35,965 nt of DNA from Chloroflexi bacterium RBG_13_51_18. Lineage in GTDB: Bacteria > Chloroflexota > Dehalococcoidia > Dehalococcoidales > RBG-16-60-22. Position 1 is the stretch's first letter. Each line of letters begins with the position of its first letter. Below, in pieces: positions 14,527-22,477 of the stretch. A program made the translations under genes and the position numbers. The stretch covers positions 9,233 to 45,197 of the forward strand of contig MGMR01000113.1 in NCBI GenBank assembly GCA_001796495.1, read 5' to 3'. The notes below the pieces were generated by a model that made no database searches, was not told the origin of the DNA, and worked only from the letters and a program-made list of their open reading frames with translations.

Positions 14527-15526
14527 ATTTCTCCTCTTTCACTTTTTCTGTTATGCCGCGCTCAACAGCCTCTTTAGCCAGTCCGATGGCGTTTTTAATT
14601 GCCCTGGCCTTGCTACGCCCATGAGCGATGATGATATTGCCGTTAACACCGAGAAGGTAGCCCCCCCCGTATTCACTGAAATCAAGTTTCTTCGTCCAGG
14701 AACCCAGCCCGATTTCCCGTAAAAGGTCGCGCGTTTTTAAACGGGAGACACTGGAAATCACATGGCCGAGTTCACGCATCGAGTTTAGAAAATTATCATT
14801 AGCCCCCTCGATAGTCTTCAGCACAATATTACCGGTAAAACCATCGGTTACTATGACATCGGCAGTTTTACGGTTTATATCATGCCCTTCAATATTGCCA
14901 ACAAATGTGATATCCTTAGCTTCTTTTAAAAGCTGATAGGTCTCCTGCGTCAGGCGATTTCCCTTTCCTTCTTCCATGCCATTACTAAGCAATCCGACCC
15001 TGGGGAAAGGTATCTTTAATATGTACTTACTAAAAAGCGTGCCCATACGGGCAAACTCCAGCAGGTGCTCCGGACGGCAATCGGAGTTAGCCCCAGCATC
15101 CACCAGCAACGCCGGATGGGATGTCAGAGCATCCAGGAAGCAGCCTATTGCCGGACGGCTAATACCGTTTGCCTTTCCCAGTGTAAGTAGTGATGATGCG
15201 ACAACGGCACCGGTATTACCGGCAGAAACAAAAGCCGAAGCACTGCCGCTTTTAAGAAGATTGATACCGATAACGATTGATGAATTAGGCTTGTTCTGGA
15301 GCGACCTAATAGGATGCTCATTAAAGTCGATGACCTGCTTGGCATCGACGATTGAGATACCGCTTTTAACCGGGGATTTTTCCAGGAGCTTGCGGAGCAC
15401 GTTTTTCCGGCCTACCAGCACGATTTCCACGCCGAGTTCCTGTACGGCTTTAATAGCCCCCTTGACCATTTCATGCGGAGCATAATCGCCGCCGGCAACA
15501 TCCAGCGCAATTTTTACGTTTTTCAA
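14501..15526 (-). CDS. plsX: Phosphate acyltransferase PlsX
   Basis: PlsX makes acyl-phosphate from acyl-ACP, the first committed step of the PlsX/PlsY phospholipid route. The 341-residue protein starts MKNVKIALDVAGGDYAPHEM, with the family's DxxGGDxAP-type motif, and carries SAGNTGAVVASSLL, LLVDAGAN, and DVIVTDGFTGNIVLKTIEG. The TTG at 15526 is preferred: GAGGG lies upstream, it overlaps the previous stop as TTGA, and the protein then begins at the expected place. A longer frame to 15562 would add 12 unrelated residues. The acpP and fabH genes that often follow are absent; trxA follows instead. Confidence 0.94.
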   Translation of the reverse strand: MKNVKIALDVAGGDYAPHEMVKGAIKAVQELGVEIVLVGRKNVLRKLLEKSPVKSGISIVDAKQVIDFNEHPIRSLQNKPNSSIVIGINLLKSGSASAFVSAGNTGAVVASSLLTLGKANGISRPAIGCFLDALTSHPALLVDAGANSDCRPEHLLEFARMGTLFSKYILKIPFPRVGLLSNGMEEGKGNRLTQETYQLLKEAKDITFVGNIEGHDINRKTADVIVTDGFTGNIVLKTIEGANDNFLNSMRELGHVISSVSRLKTRDLLREIGLGSWTKKLDFSEYGGGYLLGVNGNIIIAHGRSKARAIKNAIGLAKEAVERGITEKVKEEKYEQTSGNQ

Positions 15527-16503
15527 TCTTTTACCCTCATACCCGCATTTGCTTCTTCCCACATATTACACTGACCTCCCCAGCAGGCCAAAACCCGGCG
15601 GTCTCTTAAAACCTGCGACACTTCACAGGCCACCGGACAATGATCGCATTTAAATGTGGACGTAATATATTCTGCTTCACCGATATCAAAACCGTGGAAC
15701 CGGCAGTCTTCCTGCTTTATATCCATACTTTCATGAGCGATAAGCGCCGCGCCGATAGCTCCCATAATCTCCGGATGGGCAGGAACAGTTATCTCTAGAT
15801 TGAGCTCCTCCCGCAGTGCCCGGATAATGCCCCGATTAAAGGCGACCCCACCCTGAAACACCACCGGCGAACGGATATCCTTACCTGAGCCGACATCGCT
15901 TAAATAGTTGCGTACCAGTGTACGGCAGAGTCCGTATACAATATCGTCGACGCGGTGTCCCATCTGCTGCTTGTGCACCATGTCCGACTCGGCGAAAACG
16001 GTACAGCGACCGGAAATTTTTACGCTATCCCGACCGGCCATGGCCAGACGGGAAAATTCTTCAATGCTCATACATAGACGCACCGCCTGGTGGTCGAGGA
16101 AGCTGCCGGTGCCGGCGGCGCATACCGTGTTCATAGCGAAATCCTCTACCAAGCCGTTACGAATTATAATCAACTTGCTGTCCTGCCCGCCGATTTCAAT
16201 AACCGTCCTAACATCAGGATAATATTTTACCGCCGCCACCGCCTGGCAGGTAATTTCGTTTTTTATGATATCAGCACCAACGATAGCCCAGGCCAGGTAA
16301 CGCGCGCTGCCGGTGGTGGCCACTCCTTTGATGTCGGTATCAGGCAGCAGCTGCCTCCCGATCTTGCCGAGCCCCTCCCGGATAACATCTACCGGCCGGC
16401 CAGCAGCCGGCAAATAAAGACTGGCCAGCAGTCCATCCGCCGCGTTGAGCGCCGCGAATTTGACCGTGACCGAACCTACATCTATACCAAGATAAGCTTC
16501 CAT
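15523..16503 (-). CDS. BcrAD/BadFG/HgdC-type acyl-CoA dehydratase activase (ATP-dependent)
   Basis: The 326-residue protein belongs to the ASKHA-fold activases that use ATP hydrolysis to inject one electron into 2-hydroxyacyl-CoA dehydratases or benzoyl-CoA reductases. Visible motifs are the phosphate-binding GIDVGSVTVKFA, the DxxGGQDxK-like IEIGGQDSKLI, and the two cysteines expected to bridge a [4Fe-4S] cluster in a homodimer (NTVCAAGTGSFLD and SGRCTVFAESD). A C-terminal addition carries further cysteines (CDHCPVACE and CWGGQC), possibly a second metal site. No dehydratase subunits are encoded here, so the target is unknown. It is embedded in a plsX-trxA-trxB run. Confidence 0.86.
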   Translation of the reverse strand: MEAYLGIDVGSVTVKFAALNAADGLLASLYLPAAGRPVDVIREGLGKIGRQLLPDTDIKGVATTGSARYLAWAIVGADIIKNEITCQAVAAVKYYPDVRTVIEIGGQDSKLIIIRNGLVEDFAMNTVCAAGTGSFLDHQAVRLCMSIEEFSRLAMAGRDSVKISGRCTVFAESDMVHKQQMGHRVDDIVYGLCRTLVRNYLSDVGSGKDIRSPVVFQGGVAFNRGIIRALREELNLEITVPAHPEIMGAIGAALIAHESMDIKQEDCRFHGFDIGEAEYITSTFKCDHCPVACEVSQVLRDRRVLACWGGQCNMWEEANAGMRVKD

Positions 16504-16515
16504 TTACTTCTTTTT

Positions 16516-17694
16516 CTATTTTTTCTTGCTTTTTTGGAATTCCGCGCGGATTCCGGCCAGAATTTCCGGATTGGCCAGAATATCGGCGGCGGTCATCGCC
16601 ATGGCCTTGGCAGCATCAAGTAGGGCATGTAACGCTTCTTCTTTCCCGGCTGCCTCGGCGAATTCGGATGAATGAATTAAAACCTCACTAGACGCTATGG
16701 CCACCATAGGCTGTATAGTCGGTACCAATTGGCTAACATTGCCTACATCAGAACTACCGCTCCAGTTACCGGCATCGCCAAGGGGAATGGAACGCCCCAG
16801 CGACTGCATGTTTTTCCGGAAAAGCCTGGCCATGGTGATATTATTAAGCATAGAGGCGTAGCGCACGTCCGCCCAGCGGTATTTCAGTTCGGCGCCGGTG
16901 GCCGCCGCCGCGCCAGCGAAACAATTCATCACTTTATCTTTTAAAATATCGAGGTATTCATCATCTTCAGCGCGTATCAGGAAAGTGGCGGCGCTGTGGG
17001 CGGGGACAACATTAGGCGCGTCACCGCCATCGGTGATGATACCATGAATGCGGGCTGTTTCCTTGATGTGCTGCCGCAGGGAATCGATAGCGTTAAATGA
17101 GAGAATCATGGCTCCAAGCGCATTGATGCCCGCCTCGGGGTCAGCGGCGGCATGGGCGGCCTTCCCGATGAACTCGACCTGTAATGTCTGACAGGCCAGA
17201 GCACCAAATAATATCCGATTACCGCCACCCGGGTGCGTTATCATGGCCGCATCCAGGTCCCTGAATACGCCTTTCGCCGCCATAACGGCCTTGCCGGCAT
17301 CGGCTTCTTCAGCAGGGGTGCCGTAAACAATAATGCTGCCTCCCAATTTATCCACGGCCGCTTTAGCCGCCACTCCGGCGGCCACGGCGCTGGTGGCTAT
17401 CAGATTATGCCCGCAGGCGTGACCTATTCCGGGCAATGCATCATATTCAGCCAGGAAAGCGATGACCGGTTTTCCTTTACCGTAAACCCCGCGGAAAGCT
17501 GTCGGCATTCCGGCGACGCCCTTGACTACGGTAAAACCGTTATCCTGTAAAAATTCCGTCAGCCATGCCATAGCGTGCCGCTCTTTCATGGCCGTTTCCG
17601 GGTTATCATGTATCTTCCGGCTTAACCCGCTTAACTGCGTGTAACGCTTATCTATTTCCTTGCCGATGGAGGTTTTTAATCTAGTGATGTCCAA
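16516..17694 (-). CDS. M20-family amidohydrolase/metallopeptidase
   Basis: The 392-residue protein resembles M20D/AbgB-like amidohydrolases, which hydrolyse N-acyl or peptide bonds using two metal ions. The metal-binding motif EYDALPGIGHACGHN and a catalytic-acid segment TPAEEADAGK are present. A lid/dimerisation domain (about 180-290) includes GKAAHAAADPEAGINAL, and a C-terminal SSDVGNVS motif is also typical. Candidate substrates include aminobenzoyl-glutamate, N-acyl amino acids or dipeptides; the sequence does not decide. The start is TTG with AGGAG seven bases upstream. It lies 12 bases before the activase gene. The C-terminus is lysine-rich. Confidence 0.87.
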   Translation of the reverse strand: MDITRLKTSIGKEIDKRYTQLSGLSRKIHDNPETAMKERHAMAWLTEFLQDNGFTVVKGVAGMPTAFRGVYGKGKPVIAFLAEYDALPGIGHACGHNLIATSAVAAGVAAKAAVDKLGGSIIVYGTPAEEADAGKAVMAAKGVFRDLDAAMITHPGGGNRILFGALACQTLQVEFIGKAAHAAADPEAGINALGAMILSFNAIDSLRQHIKETARIHGIITDGGDAPNVVPAHSAATFLIRAEDDEYLDILKDKVMNCFAGAAAATGAELKYRWADVRYASMLNNITMARLFRKNMQSLGRSIPLGDAGNWSGSSDVGNVSQLVPTIQPMVAIASSEVLIHSSEFAEAAGKEEALHALLDAAKAMAMTAADILANPEILAGIRAEFQKSKKK

Positions 17695-17724
17695 AATTTA
17701 TCTCCTCAACCCTCTTAATAACTC

Positions 17725-18165
17725 CTATTTGGCAGGGCATAGTTTATCGTAATTAACAACATTGCTTTCAGAGAAACCTTTATCAACAAAATATTTAATC
17801 ATTCTTTCGTCGTTTTTAGGAATGATCGCGCGAATCGTGTTAATCCCCTTGGACTGGCAGTATTTTTCCAGTGCATTAATCAACATCGTACCGATGCCGC
17901 TTCGCTGGTAATCAGGATTTACTGCGATGAGAAAAACTACGCCCGTACCGGTCATCGGCAAACCCGAGTATTCCAGTTTAGCCAGGGCAAAACCGACCAG
18001 GACGCCCTCGTACTCGGTAATAAAGCTTAAATCACGAGGCCCGCTCAGCTGGTCAGCCACCATATCCTTTTCAGGGATATCCGCCCACCAGATTCCCAGA
18101 GTGGGGGTAATATCGCTGGATACCATGCGACGTATTTTTATCGCGTTCTTATTAATAGTCTTCAT
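17725..18165 (-). CDS. GNAT-family N-acetyltransferase
   Basis: The 146-residue protein is a single GNAT domain. The acetyl-CoA pyrophosphate-binding pattern is in NPDYQRSGIGTMLINALEKY, preceded by strands such as YEGVLVGFALAKLEY and VVFLIAVNP. The acceptor (protein N-terminus, lysine, amine or antibiotic) cannot be predicted. The ATG has GGGGGGAG at a good distance upstream. It is the first gene of the minus-strand block, 30 bases before the M20 gene, behind its own promoter. Confidence 0.85.
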   Translation of the reverse strand: MKTINKNAIKIRRMVSSDITPTLGIWWADIPEKDMVADQLSGPRDLSFITEYEGVLVGFALAKLEYSGLPMTGTGVVFLIAVNPDYQRSGIGTMLINALEKYCQSKGINTIRAIIPKNDERMIKYFVDKGFSESNVVNYDKLCPAK

Positions 18166-18223
18166 TTCAGTACTCCCCCCTTTTTACTTTTCCCCCAATC
18201 AATGTTGATAAGGCACGTCTTAT

Positions 18224-18252
18224 ATTATAACCTAGTAAACAAGGGATTTCTA
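18224..18252 (-). promoter_or_regulatory. Promoter for the acetyltransferase and downstream minus-strand genes
   Basis: On the minus strand TAGAAA (18252-18247) is followed after 17 bases by a perfect TATAAT (18229-18224). The leader is about 52 bases. A 12-base direct repeat (TAGTAAACAAGG at 18233-18244 and TAGTAAACTAGG at 18269-18280, plus-strand reading) overlaps the spacer and lies upstream of the -35. Confidence 0.55.
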
Positions 18253-18315
18253 GAATCCACGTTTCATATAGTAAACTAGGCATTTTTAAAGATGATAAAT
18301 TTCTATTGATTTATA

Positions 18316-18344
18316 TTGCATACCGCGATAAACCGTGCTATAAT
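18316..18344 (+). promoter_or_regulatory. Promoter of the nusA-infB operon
   Basis: TTGCAT (18316-18321), a 17-base spacer and a perfect TATAAT (18339-18344) make a near-consensus sigma70-type promoter. Transcription should begin near 18351, giving a leader of about 95 bases that contains the hairpin at 18377-18401. Confidence 0.7.
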
Positions 18345-18376
18345 GAAGCTGCCAGGGATAAGAATAGCTTTGTGAG

Positions 18377-18401
18377 AAGTGGGTTGGAATCCCACTTTTT
18401 T
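18377..18401 (+). promoter_or_regulatory. Leader hairpin with U-tract (attenuator-like) before nusA
   Basis: AAGTGGG (18377-18383) and CCCACTT (18391-18397) form a seven-base-pair stem around a seven-base loop, followed by a run of T to 18401. It lies between the promoter and nusA, so it looks like an intrinsic terminator that must be read through. A similar GTGGG/CCCAC hairpin occurs in leaders of other bacterial rimP/nusA operons. NusA autoregulation is an obvious but untested possibility. Confidence 0.55.
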
Positions 18402-18446
18402 AATTATTGAATATGTAAAAAGAATATTTGGAGGTCAGCATCCGAA

Positions 18447-19910
18447 ATGAAGAGCGATTTTTTGCTCGCCATTACACAGCTTTCGGCGGAAAAAAATCTG
18501 CCGAAGGATGTAGTCCTCAACGCAGTTGAAGCGGCGCTGGTGTCAGCCTATAAAAAGGACAGCTTTTCCTCCAATCAGAACGTAGCCGTCAAAATCAATC
18601 CTAATTCCGGCGCGGTAGAGGTATGGTCGGAAAAAACGGTAGTAGAAAAGCCTAAAGACCGGGAAACCGAAATATCGCTGCGGGAGGCAAAAAAACTCAA
18701 GAGCGATATTAAACTAGGCGAACTAATTATGGTGGAGTCCACTCCCGCTAACGCCGGGCGTATCGCGGCGCAAACGGCCAAGCAGGTTATTCTACAGCGT
18801 CTGCACGAAGCCGAGCACAGCGCAATATTCGAAGAATACGCCGATAAAGAAGGGGAAGTGGTGAGTGGGGTTGTCCAGCGCTTCGAGGCCGGGCAGGCTT
18901 TCATTGAACTGGGCAGGACCGAGGCCATTCTGCCGGCATCCGAGCAGGTACGCACCGAGCGTTATCGCGTAGGACAGCATCTCAAGGTTGTATTATTGCA
19001 GGTAGCGCGTACGGTCAAAGGCCCCAGAGTAATAGTATCGCGCTCTCACCCGGAGTTATTACGCCGTTTATTCGAGTTGGAAGTGCCGGAGGTCTACAAC
19101 GGGACCGTCGAGATAAAATCCATAGCGCGCGAAGCCGGGTTCAGGAGCAAAATAGCCGTCGCCGCCAAGCAGGAAGGCATCGACCCCGTGGGGTGCTGCG
19201 TGGGACTGCGGGGTATCAGGATACAGAACATTGTAAGTGAGCTCAACGGTGAGAAAATTGACGTGGTCATGTGGAGTCCTGAACCGGCTAATTTTATCGC
19301 CAACGCCCTTAGTCCGGCGCACATCGTCGGCGTTCAGTTGAATAAAGATGAGCAGGTAGCCACAGTCATCGTTCCTGATAAGCAGCTTTCCCTGGCTATC
19401 GGCAAAGAGGGACAGAACGCGCGTCTGGCTGCCAAGCTTACCGGCTGGCGCATCGATATCAAGAGCGCATCGGCAGCCGAGGCCGATAAGATTAAAGAGA
19501 CCGGAGTGCCGGAGGAAAAGGAAGAAGAAGCTTTAGCGGCCAAAAAAGAGGCGGCAGACGAGGAACTACCCGAGGAAATCCTCGCCCAGCTTGAACCTAT
19601 GGAGTTGGTTGAAGAGCCGGCAGTGGAAGAGGCTGAAGGGGAAGAGGCCGAAGCAGAACCGGTGGCGGCGGAGATATTGATGCCGCCCCAGATAAAACTG
19701 GGGCAAGCCGCCGGCGAAGGTAAAACCAAGCTGCGTTTTGCCGAGGACATCATGGCGCCCAGACGGGTAAAGGAAGCTGAAAAACCCACCAGAGCGAAGA
19801 CGAAGAAGAAAAAGAAGGGCGCTTATACCAAGGAGACCAGTGAAGACAGCAGCAAAGCGAGGAAAGGCCGCCGTGATTATACCGTGGAGGAGGACGAGGA
19901 ATATATATAA
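18447..19910 (+). CDS. nusA: Transcription termination/antitermination factor NusA
   Basis: The 487-residue protein binds RNA polymerase and RNA, modulating pausing, termination and antitermination. The N-terminal domain (about 1-125) begins MKSDFLLAITQLSAEKNLP. An S1 domain (EGEVVSGVVQRFEAGQAFIE, about 130-200) and two KH domains follow, with VGCCVGLRGIRIQNIVSELN and LAIGKEGQNARLAAKLTGW. A long acidic C-terminal tail (about 345-430) ends in a basic segment. GGAGGT lies 11 bases before the ATG, a long spacing. It is first in the operon; rimP, the usual upstream gene, is not present. Confidence 0.96.
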   Translation: MKSDFLLAITQLSAEKNLPKDVVLNAVEAALVSAYKKDSFSSNQNVAVKINPNSGAVEVWSEKTVVEKPKDRETEISLREAKKLKSDIKLGELIMVESTPANAGRIAAQTAKQVILQRLHEAEHSAIFEEYADKEGEVVSGVVQRFEAGQAFIELGRTEAILPASEQVRTERYRVGQHLKVVLLQVARTVKGPRVIVSRSHPELLRRLFELEVPEVYNGTVEIKSIAREAGFRSKIAVAAKQEGIDPVGCCVGLRGIRIQNIVSELNGEKIDVVMWSPEPANFIANALSPAHIVGVQLNKDEQVATVIVPDKQLSLAIGKEGQNARLAAKLTGWRIDIKSASAAEADKIKETGVPEEKEEEALAAKKEAADEELPEEILAQLEPMELVEEPAVEEAEGEEAEAEPVAAEILMPPQIKLGQAAGEGKTKLRFAEDIMAPRRVKEAEKPTRAKTKKKKKGAYTKETSEDSSKARKGRRDYTVEEDEEYI

Positions 19911-20208
19911 AGCCAGAGCGGCAACCATCAAGGCAGCCCCGCAGCGAACCTGTGCGGCCTGCCGGCAGGTAAAAGCAAAGCGGGAGATGGTGCGCCTGGT
20001 ACGCACTGCCACCGGTGAAGTAGAAATAGATATTGCCGGGAAGAAGGATGGGCGGGGCACGTATTTATGTCGTGACCGGGCGTGCTGGGATAAAGCCCTG
20101 AAAAGCCAGCAGCTGGAGCACGCTTTAAAAGGTAAAATAGACTCAGATAACCTCGCACGACTTGGCGAGGCCGGGGAAAAATTGCTGAAGGAGTTAAACG
20201 GTGGCTAG
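19840..20208 (+). CDS. ylxR: YlxR (DUF448) RNA-binding/nucleoid-associated protein
   Basis: The YlxR domain occupies about residues 35-100, with the RTCAACRQVKAKREMVRLVR signature and GRGTYLCRDRACWDKAL. YlxR proteins sit between nusA and infB in many bacteria; RNA binding and transcriptional effects have been reported for family members. The GTG at 19840 is preceded by AAGGAG and gives a 122-residue protein whose first 24 codons lie inside nusA in another frame (71-base overlap). No standard start codon lies between that overlap and the conserved domain. The 3' end overlaps infB by eight bases. Confidence 0.88.
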   Translation: MKTAAKRGKAAVIIPWRRTRNIYKARAATIKAAPQRTCAACRQVKAKREMVRLVRTATGEVEIDIAGKKDGRGTYLCRDRACWDKALKSQQLEHALKGKIDSDNLARLGEAGEKLLKELNGG

Positions 20209-22048
20209 AGCCAGTAAACCAAGAAAAGCCGCTCCGTCAGCGGCGGAAAAGCCGGTCAAAGAACCGGAAAAGGATACAGAGCCTGTTATCAACCTGCCGC
20301 GCTCGATTAGTGTACGCCAGCTGGCTGAGATGCTGGATATCGATGCCATTAGCATTATCAAGCAGTTGATGCGCAATGGCATCATGGCTAATATCAACCA
20401 GATTGTCGACTACGAGACCGCCGCATCTATTGTCACGAGCCTTGGTTACAAGCCGCACCTGGCGCCGATTAAAGACCAGTTAATGGCCACCGCCGCCGAG
20501 GAGGGCAAGCGCCGTAAACGGAAATACGGGAAAGACTCGGAGAACCTGATACTGCGTCCACCCGTAGTCACGGTCATGGGTCATGTCGACCACGGCAAGA
20601 CCAAACTGCTCGATGCCATCCGAAAGACCAATGTCGTAGATTCTGAAGCCGGAGGCATCACCCAGCATATCGGCGCCTATCAGGTCACTATAGACGGACA
20701 GAAGATTACCTTTTTAGATACCCCCGGCCATGAAGCTTTTACCGCCATGCGCGCTCACGGTGCTAATATTACCGATGTCACCATCCTGGTGGTAGCCGCC
20801 GATGACGGCGTGATGCCGCAGACCAAAGAAGCTATCAACCATGCCAGGGCAGCGGAAGTGCCTATAGTCGTGGCGATTAATAAGATTGATAAAGACAACG
20901 CCAACCCCAACCTGGTGAAACAGCAATTGACCGAGGCGGGGCTGGTTATCGAGGAGTGGGGAGGCAATATCGTATGCGTGGAAGTGTCAGCCAAAGAAAA
21001 GAAAGGCATCAAGGAACTGCTGGAAAGCGTGCTGCTGGTCGCCGAAATGGAAGACCTGAAAGCGAACCCCAACCTGCCTGCCGCCGGTATCGTTATCGAA
21101 GCTGAAATGGATAAGACGATGGGGCCGCTGGCAACCGTCCTCATGCAGTCCGGTACTTTAAAAGAGGAAGATACCGTCGTCGTCGGTACGACCTGGGGCA
21201 GGGTGAGAGCCATGTTCAATGAAGCGCGCAAGCGGATAAAGAAGGCGGAACCGTCCATGCCGGTAGAAATACTGGGTCTTGGCAGCGTACCGAAGGTTGG
21301 AGATACCCTGGTAGCTGTTGCCGACGAACGCCACGCCCAGGCGATACTCGACAGGAGACGGGCCGAACTGGAACAGGAGGCTTTAAAAAGGAAAACGGTC
21401 AACCTGGATAATCTGTTTGACCAGATAAGCACCGGCACGGTAAAAGAGCTTAATGTTATCCTTAAAACGGACGTCCAGGGCAGCATCGAACCAATCATGA
21501 CTTCGCTTGAGCGGTTGGGTACGGACGAAGTGAAGGTGAGGATAATCCACAGCGCTGCCGGCGAAATATCCGAAAGCGACGTTATGCTGGCGGCTGCTTC
21601 CAACGGACTTATAATAGGTTTCAGCGTTAATGCCAGCGAGGGCGCGCGCCGTCTGGCCGCCACCACCGGTATTGACATACGTTTTTATAATATTATCTAT
21701 ACTCTAATCGACGATGTTGATAAGGCGTTAAAAGGCCTGCTAGAGCCCAAGTATGTCGAAGTTATCGAGGGGCGCGCCGACGTCAGGGCAGTTTTCTCGG
21801 CCGGCAAAGGAGTCAAGGCCGCCGGCGTCCTTGTTTCCGAGGGCAAAATTACCCGTAATGTGTCCGTGAGGGTGAGGCGGGGCAAAGAAATACTGGCCGA
21901 TTCCACGGTATCGAGCCTCAAGCGGTTCAAGGACGACGCCAAGGAAGTAGCCACCGGCTATGAGTGCGGCGTGGGCGTTAAGGACTTTAACGACTTCAAG
22001 GTCGGAGACGTTCTGGAATTCTATAAAATGGAGAAATCCGGCAAATAG
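20201..22048 (+). CDS. infB: Translation initiation factor IF-2
   Basis: This GTPase places fMet-tRNA on the 30S subunit and promotes subunit joining. At 615 residues it is short for bacterial IF-2, with a reduced Ala/Lys/Pro-rich N-terminus (about 1-30) before the IF2N domain (ISVRQLAEMLDIDAISIIKQ). G motifs are GHVDHGKTK (G1), DTPGHEAF (G3), NKIDK (G4) and SAKEKKG (G5). Beta-barrel and C-terminal domains follow, with LKTDVQGSIEPIMTSLERL and GYECGVGVKDFNDFKVGD. The GTG at 20201 overlaps the ylxR stop. Confidence 0.97.
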   Translation: MARASKPRKAAPSAAEKPVKEPEKDTEPVINLPRSISVRQLAEMLDIDAISIIKQLMRNGIMANINQIVDYETAASIVTSLGYKPHLAPIKDQLMATAAEEGKRRKRKYGKDSENLILRPPVVTVMGHVDHGKTKLLDAIRKTNVVDSEAGGITQHIGAYQVTIDGQKITFLDTPGHEAFTAMRAHGANITDVTILVVAADDGVMPQTKEAINHARAAEVPIVVAINKIDKDNANPNLVKQQLTEAGLVIEEWGGNIVCVEVSAKEKKGIKELLESVLLVAEMEDLKANPNLPAAGIVIEAEMDKTMGPLATVLMQSGTLKEEDTVVVGTTWGRVRAMFNEARKRIKKAEPSMPVEILGLGSVPKVGDTLVAVADERHAQAILDRRRAELEQEALKRKTVNLDNLFDQISTGTVKELNVILKTDVQGSIEPIMTSLERLGTDEVKVRIIHSAAGEISESDVMLAAASNGLIIGFSVNASEGARRLAATTGIDIRFYNIIYTLIDDVDKALKGLLEPKYVEVIEGRADVRAVFSAGKGVKAAGVLVSEGKITRNVSVRVRRGKEILADSTVSSLKRFKDDAKEVATGYECGVGVKDFNDFKVGDVLEFYKMEKSGK

Positions 22049-22069
22049 CCTTCCGCCGGAATTATTGCC

Positions 22070-22432
22070 ATGTCCCATCGTATCGAACGCGTTAATACCC
22101 TCCTGCGCCGTGAAATCAGCGAGCTTATACAGCAAGAGCTAAGAGACCCCCGTCTTTCAGAATTTGTCACCGTAACGGAGGTGGATACCACTCTCGACCT
22201 GAAACACGCCAAAGTCTATATCAGCAGCATAGGCGGGCAACAGGAGGAACAGAAAATCCTGGGAGTCCTGAATTCAGCGGCTGGCTTTCTCCGCACGGCG
22301 CTGGCCAACAAAGTAAGGCTGCGCTATACCCCCGAGCTGCATTTCATCTGGGATAACTCTATAGAACACGGTGACCATATCCTGCGCCTCATCGACGAAG
22401 TAACGCAAAATGATAATCCCGATACTCCCTAA
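22070..22432 (+). CDS. rbfA: 30S ribosome-binding factor RbfA
   Basis: The 120-residue KH-fold protein assists late 16S rRNA maturation and cold adaptation. Family features are HRIERVNTLLRREISELIQQ, the strand-rich LSEFVTVTEVDTTLDLKHAKVYIS (about 30-53), and the C-terminal VRLRYTPELHFIWDNSIEHG. It starts 22 bases after infB with only a weak ribosome-binding site. This is its standard position between infB and truB. Confidence 0.95.
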   Translation: MSHRIERVNTLLRREISELIQQELRDPRLSEFVTVTEVDTTLDLKHAKVYISSIGGQQEEQKILGVLNSAAGFLRTALANKVRLRYTPELHFIWDNSIEHGDHILRLIDEVTQNDNPDTP

Positions 22433-22477
22433 AAAATCACCCCAAAAAGACTCACATTCCATTATCAGGAAACTGGA

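Noticed and set aside
20755..21678. Long antisense open frame (307 codons) opposite infB
   Set aside because: It is a frame shadow of infB, rich in Ser, Arg and Thr with no domain; infB on the other strand is fully supported by GTPase motifs.
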